From Candidatus Cloacimonadota bacterium (GTDB taxonomy: Bacteria > Muiribacteriota > UBA6191 > JACPRK01), in contig JAJFLN010000720.1 of NCBI GenBank assembly GCA_021772705.1, positions 1 to 6,027 on the forward strand: 6,027 nt of DNA. The letters run 5' to 3'. Below are positions 5,388 through 6,027 of the stretch, one piece after another. Position 1 is the stretch's first letter. Each line of letters opens with the position of its first letter. Both the position numbers and the translations under genes were made by a program. The notes below the pieces were generated by a model. That model was not told the DNA's origin, searched no databases, and saw only the letters and a list, made by a program, of their open reading frames with translations.

Positions 5388-5714
5388 ATGGGACGCGGAT
5401 CATTCAAAGCCAGTAGCTTGTACCTTTGGATGTGCCTGTTCGCCCTTTTCATCGCAGGCGTTGTCGTCTACGGAGGAATGATCTACGTTTACGTCTGGTT
5501 CGTCATACCAGTTCTTGTAGCCTTGTGGTTCATCGACGAGCTCTTCAAGGGCCTTAAGCGATCCCTACGAGGTCGCCGTCATCGCCGTCCGACCTTTCAT
5601 GGTAATGATACGTGTCTGAAGTGCGGGAAGACTGGACAAAGGACACAAACTGCAGGCAACCGTGTGGGTCTGAAGTGTCCGGGATGTGGTCGTTTCTGGA
5701 CCACTCGTCGTTGA
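5388..5714 (+). CDS. Two-pass membrane protein with a C-terminal zinc ribbon
   Basis: This 108-residue protein has two hydrophobic segments (about 11-29 and 32-50) separated by a short GG turn, so both ends probably face the same side. A strongly basic stretch (KGLKRSLRGRRHRR, 54-67) follows and would lie in the cytoplasm by the positive-inside rule. The tail carries CLKCG (76-80) and CPGCG (97-101), a CxxC-17-CxxC pair expected to bind one zinc ion, followed by an aromatic FW. Such ribbons often contact nucleic acid or other proteins; the target here is unknown. The ATG has AGGAG (5375-5379) eight bases upstream, overlapping the stop of the preceding gene, which lies 12 bases away. Exact family not recognised. 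Confidence 0.75.
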   Translation: MGRGSFKASSLYLWMCLFALFIAGVVVYGGMIYVYVWFVIPVLVALWFIDELFKGLKRSLRGRRHRRPTFHGNDTCLKCGKTGQRTQTAGNRVGLKCPGCGRFWTTRR

Positions 5715-5848
5715 GGCGAGCAATCCGGGCGTATTCCCGTTTAGGTGCAGAGGCTGAGGGCTCGGGGGTGGTTTGGCACCAAGTTGATGAGATAAGAGAC
5801 GGACAAAGGAAAGAGGCCCTCTCCGCATGTTAGGTTTCTGTTAAGCAA
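5715..5848. other. Intergenic stretch after the zinc-ribbon gene
   Basis: No gene is supported here. GTTAGGT (5829-5835) and GTTAAGC (5840-5846) both fit the attC R' consensus GTTRRRY, but no RYYYAAC box with matching arms lies within about 150 bases to the left. They are recorded without a site call. Confidence 0.35.
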
Positions 5849-5963
5849 CGAAGCGAGAGAGTACAGTTGGTCTCACCAGTGGCATCAAACCTCCTCCATA
5901 CGTCCGCCCCCAAAGCGTGGCGGACGACGTCGTCGTCTGCTCCACCGTACCGCAATCGCTTCG
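5849..5963 (+). repeat. Element C, copy 2 (GC-rich hairpin with long outer arms)
   Basis: The core stem GTCCGCC (5902-5908) and GGCGGAC (5919-5925) with a 10-base loop repeats 2815-2838. An outer stem pairs CGAAGCGA (5849-5856) with TCGCTTCG (5956-5963) exactly, and GTAC (5861-5864) with GTAC (5947-5950). The whole element can therefore fold into a hairpin of about 115 bases. Terminal boxes of attC type are absent: AAGCAAC at the left end is a poor match and GGTCTGG at the right end does not match. It lies downstream of the plus-strand pair, as C1 lies downstream of mazF. Confidence 0.6.
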
Positions 5964-6027
5964 GTCTGGACAGGCTCTGCAAGACCAAGCCGAGCAACGT
6001 TCGCGGCAAGTCACGTCGCGTTCTCCG
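5964..6027. other. Right window edge, nothing recognised
   Basis: No gene or repeat is visible in the last bases. In the middle junction, element A begins about 120 bases past the C hairpin; the same spacing here would put A just outside the window. Confidence 0.3.

Noticed and set aside
5829..5846. GTTAGGT and GTTAAGC as attC right boxes
   Set aside because: No RYYYAAC partner or complementary arm is present in the preceding 150 bases.
1..6027. CRISPR array, insertion sequence or transposon ends
   Set aside because: The repeats are few, far apart and folded rather than short and regularly spaced. No transposase, target-site duplication or terminal inverted repeats were seen.

Overview
The window comes from a bacterium of moderately high GC (mid-50s per cent by eye). 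The phylum cannot be fixed from the sequence. It reads as accessory DNA: a secreted dockerin-bearing protein, a type II toxin-antitoxin pair, a two-gene unit of unknown function, and a small two-gene unit ending in a membrane-anchored zinc-ribbon protein. No transposase, integrase, rRNA, tRNA or CRISPR array was found.

Layout. The genes form two modules of about 2.5 kb, each divergent from its centre. Module 1 (about 309-2714) has the dockerin/cohesin-like gene on the minus strand (359-1774) and the antitoxin and MazF-type toxin on the plus strand (2140-2376, 2370-2714). A 365-base divergent region between them carries a long inverted repeat and candidate promoters. Module 2 (about 3265-5714) has two ATGA-coupled minus-strand genes of unknown function (4065-4760, then 3265-4068). 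On the plus strand it has a cysteine-containing hypothetical gene (4998-5375) and the zinc-ribbon membrane protein (5388-5714).

The convergent junctions between modules are filled by structured repeats that I call C, A and B. C is a GC-rich hairpin downstream of the plus-strand genes (2787-2871 and 5849-5963). A is a 126-base repeat (1-126 and 2977-3102, 114/126 identical), and in the second copy it extends left to 2947. B is another GC-rich hairpin (cores 188-230 and 3166-3208) next to the 3' ends of the minus-strand genes. The middle junction (2715-3264) has all three in the order C-A-B. The left edge shows A-B and the right edge shows C.

The second A copy has the architecture of an integron attC recombination site: RYYYAAC and a GTTRRRY-like box at the ends, paired arms, an unpaired spacer and an extra base in one arm. 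The stop codon of the 3265-4068 gene lies inside a perfect GCCTAAC box of element B2. The two A copies differ mainly in one stem, where three base pairs have changed on both sides at once. The most economical reading is a cassette array of a chromosomal or mobile integron with unusual divergent, multi-gene cassettes. The C elements lack canonical boxes and no integrase is visible, so this remains an inference. A non-integron family of folded intergenic repeats is the main alternative.
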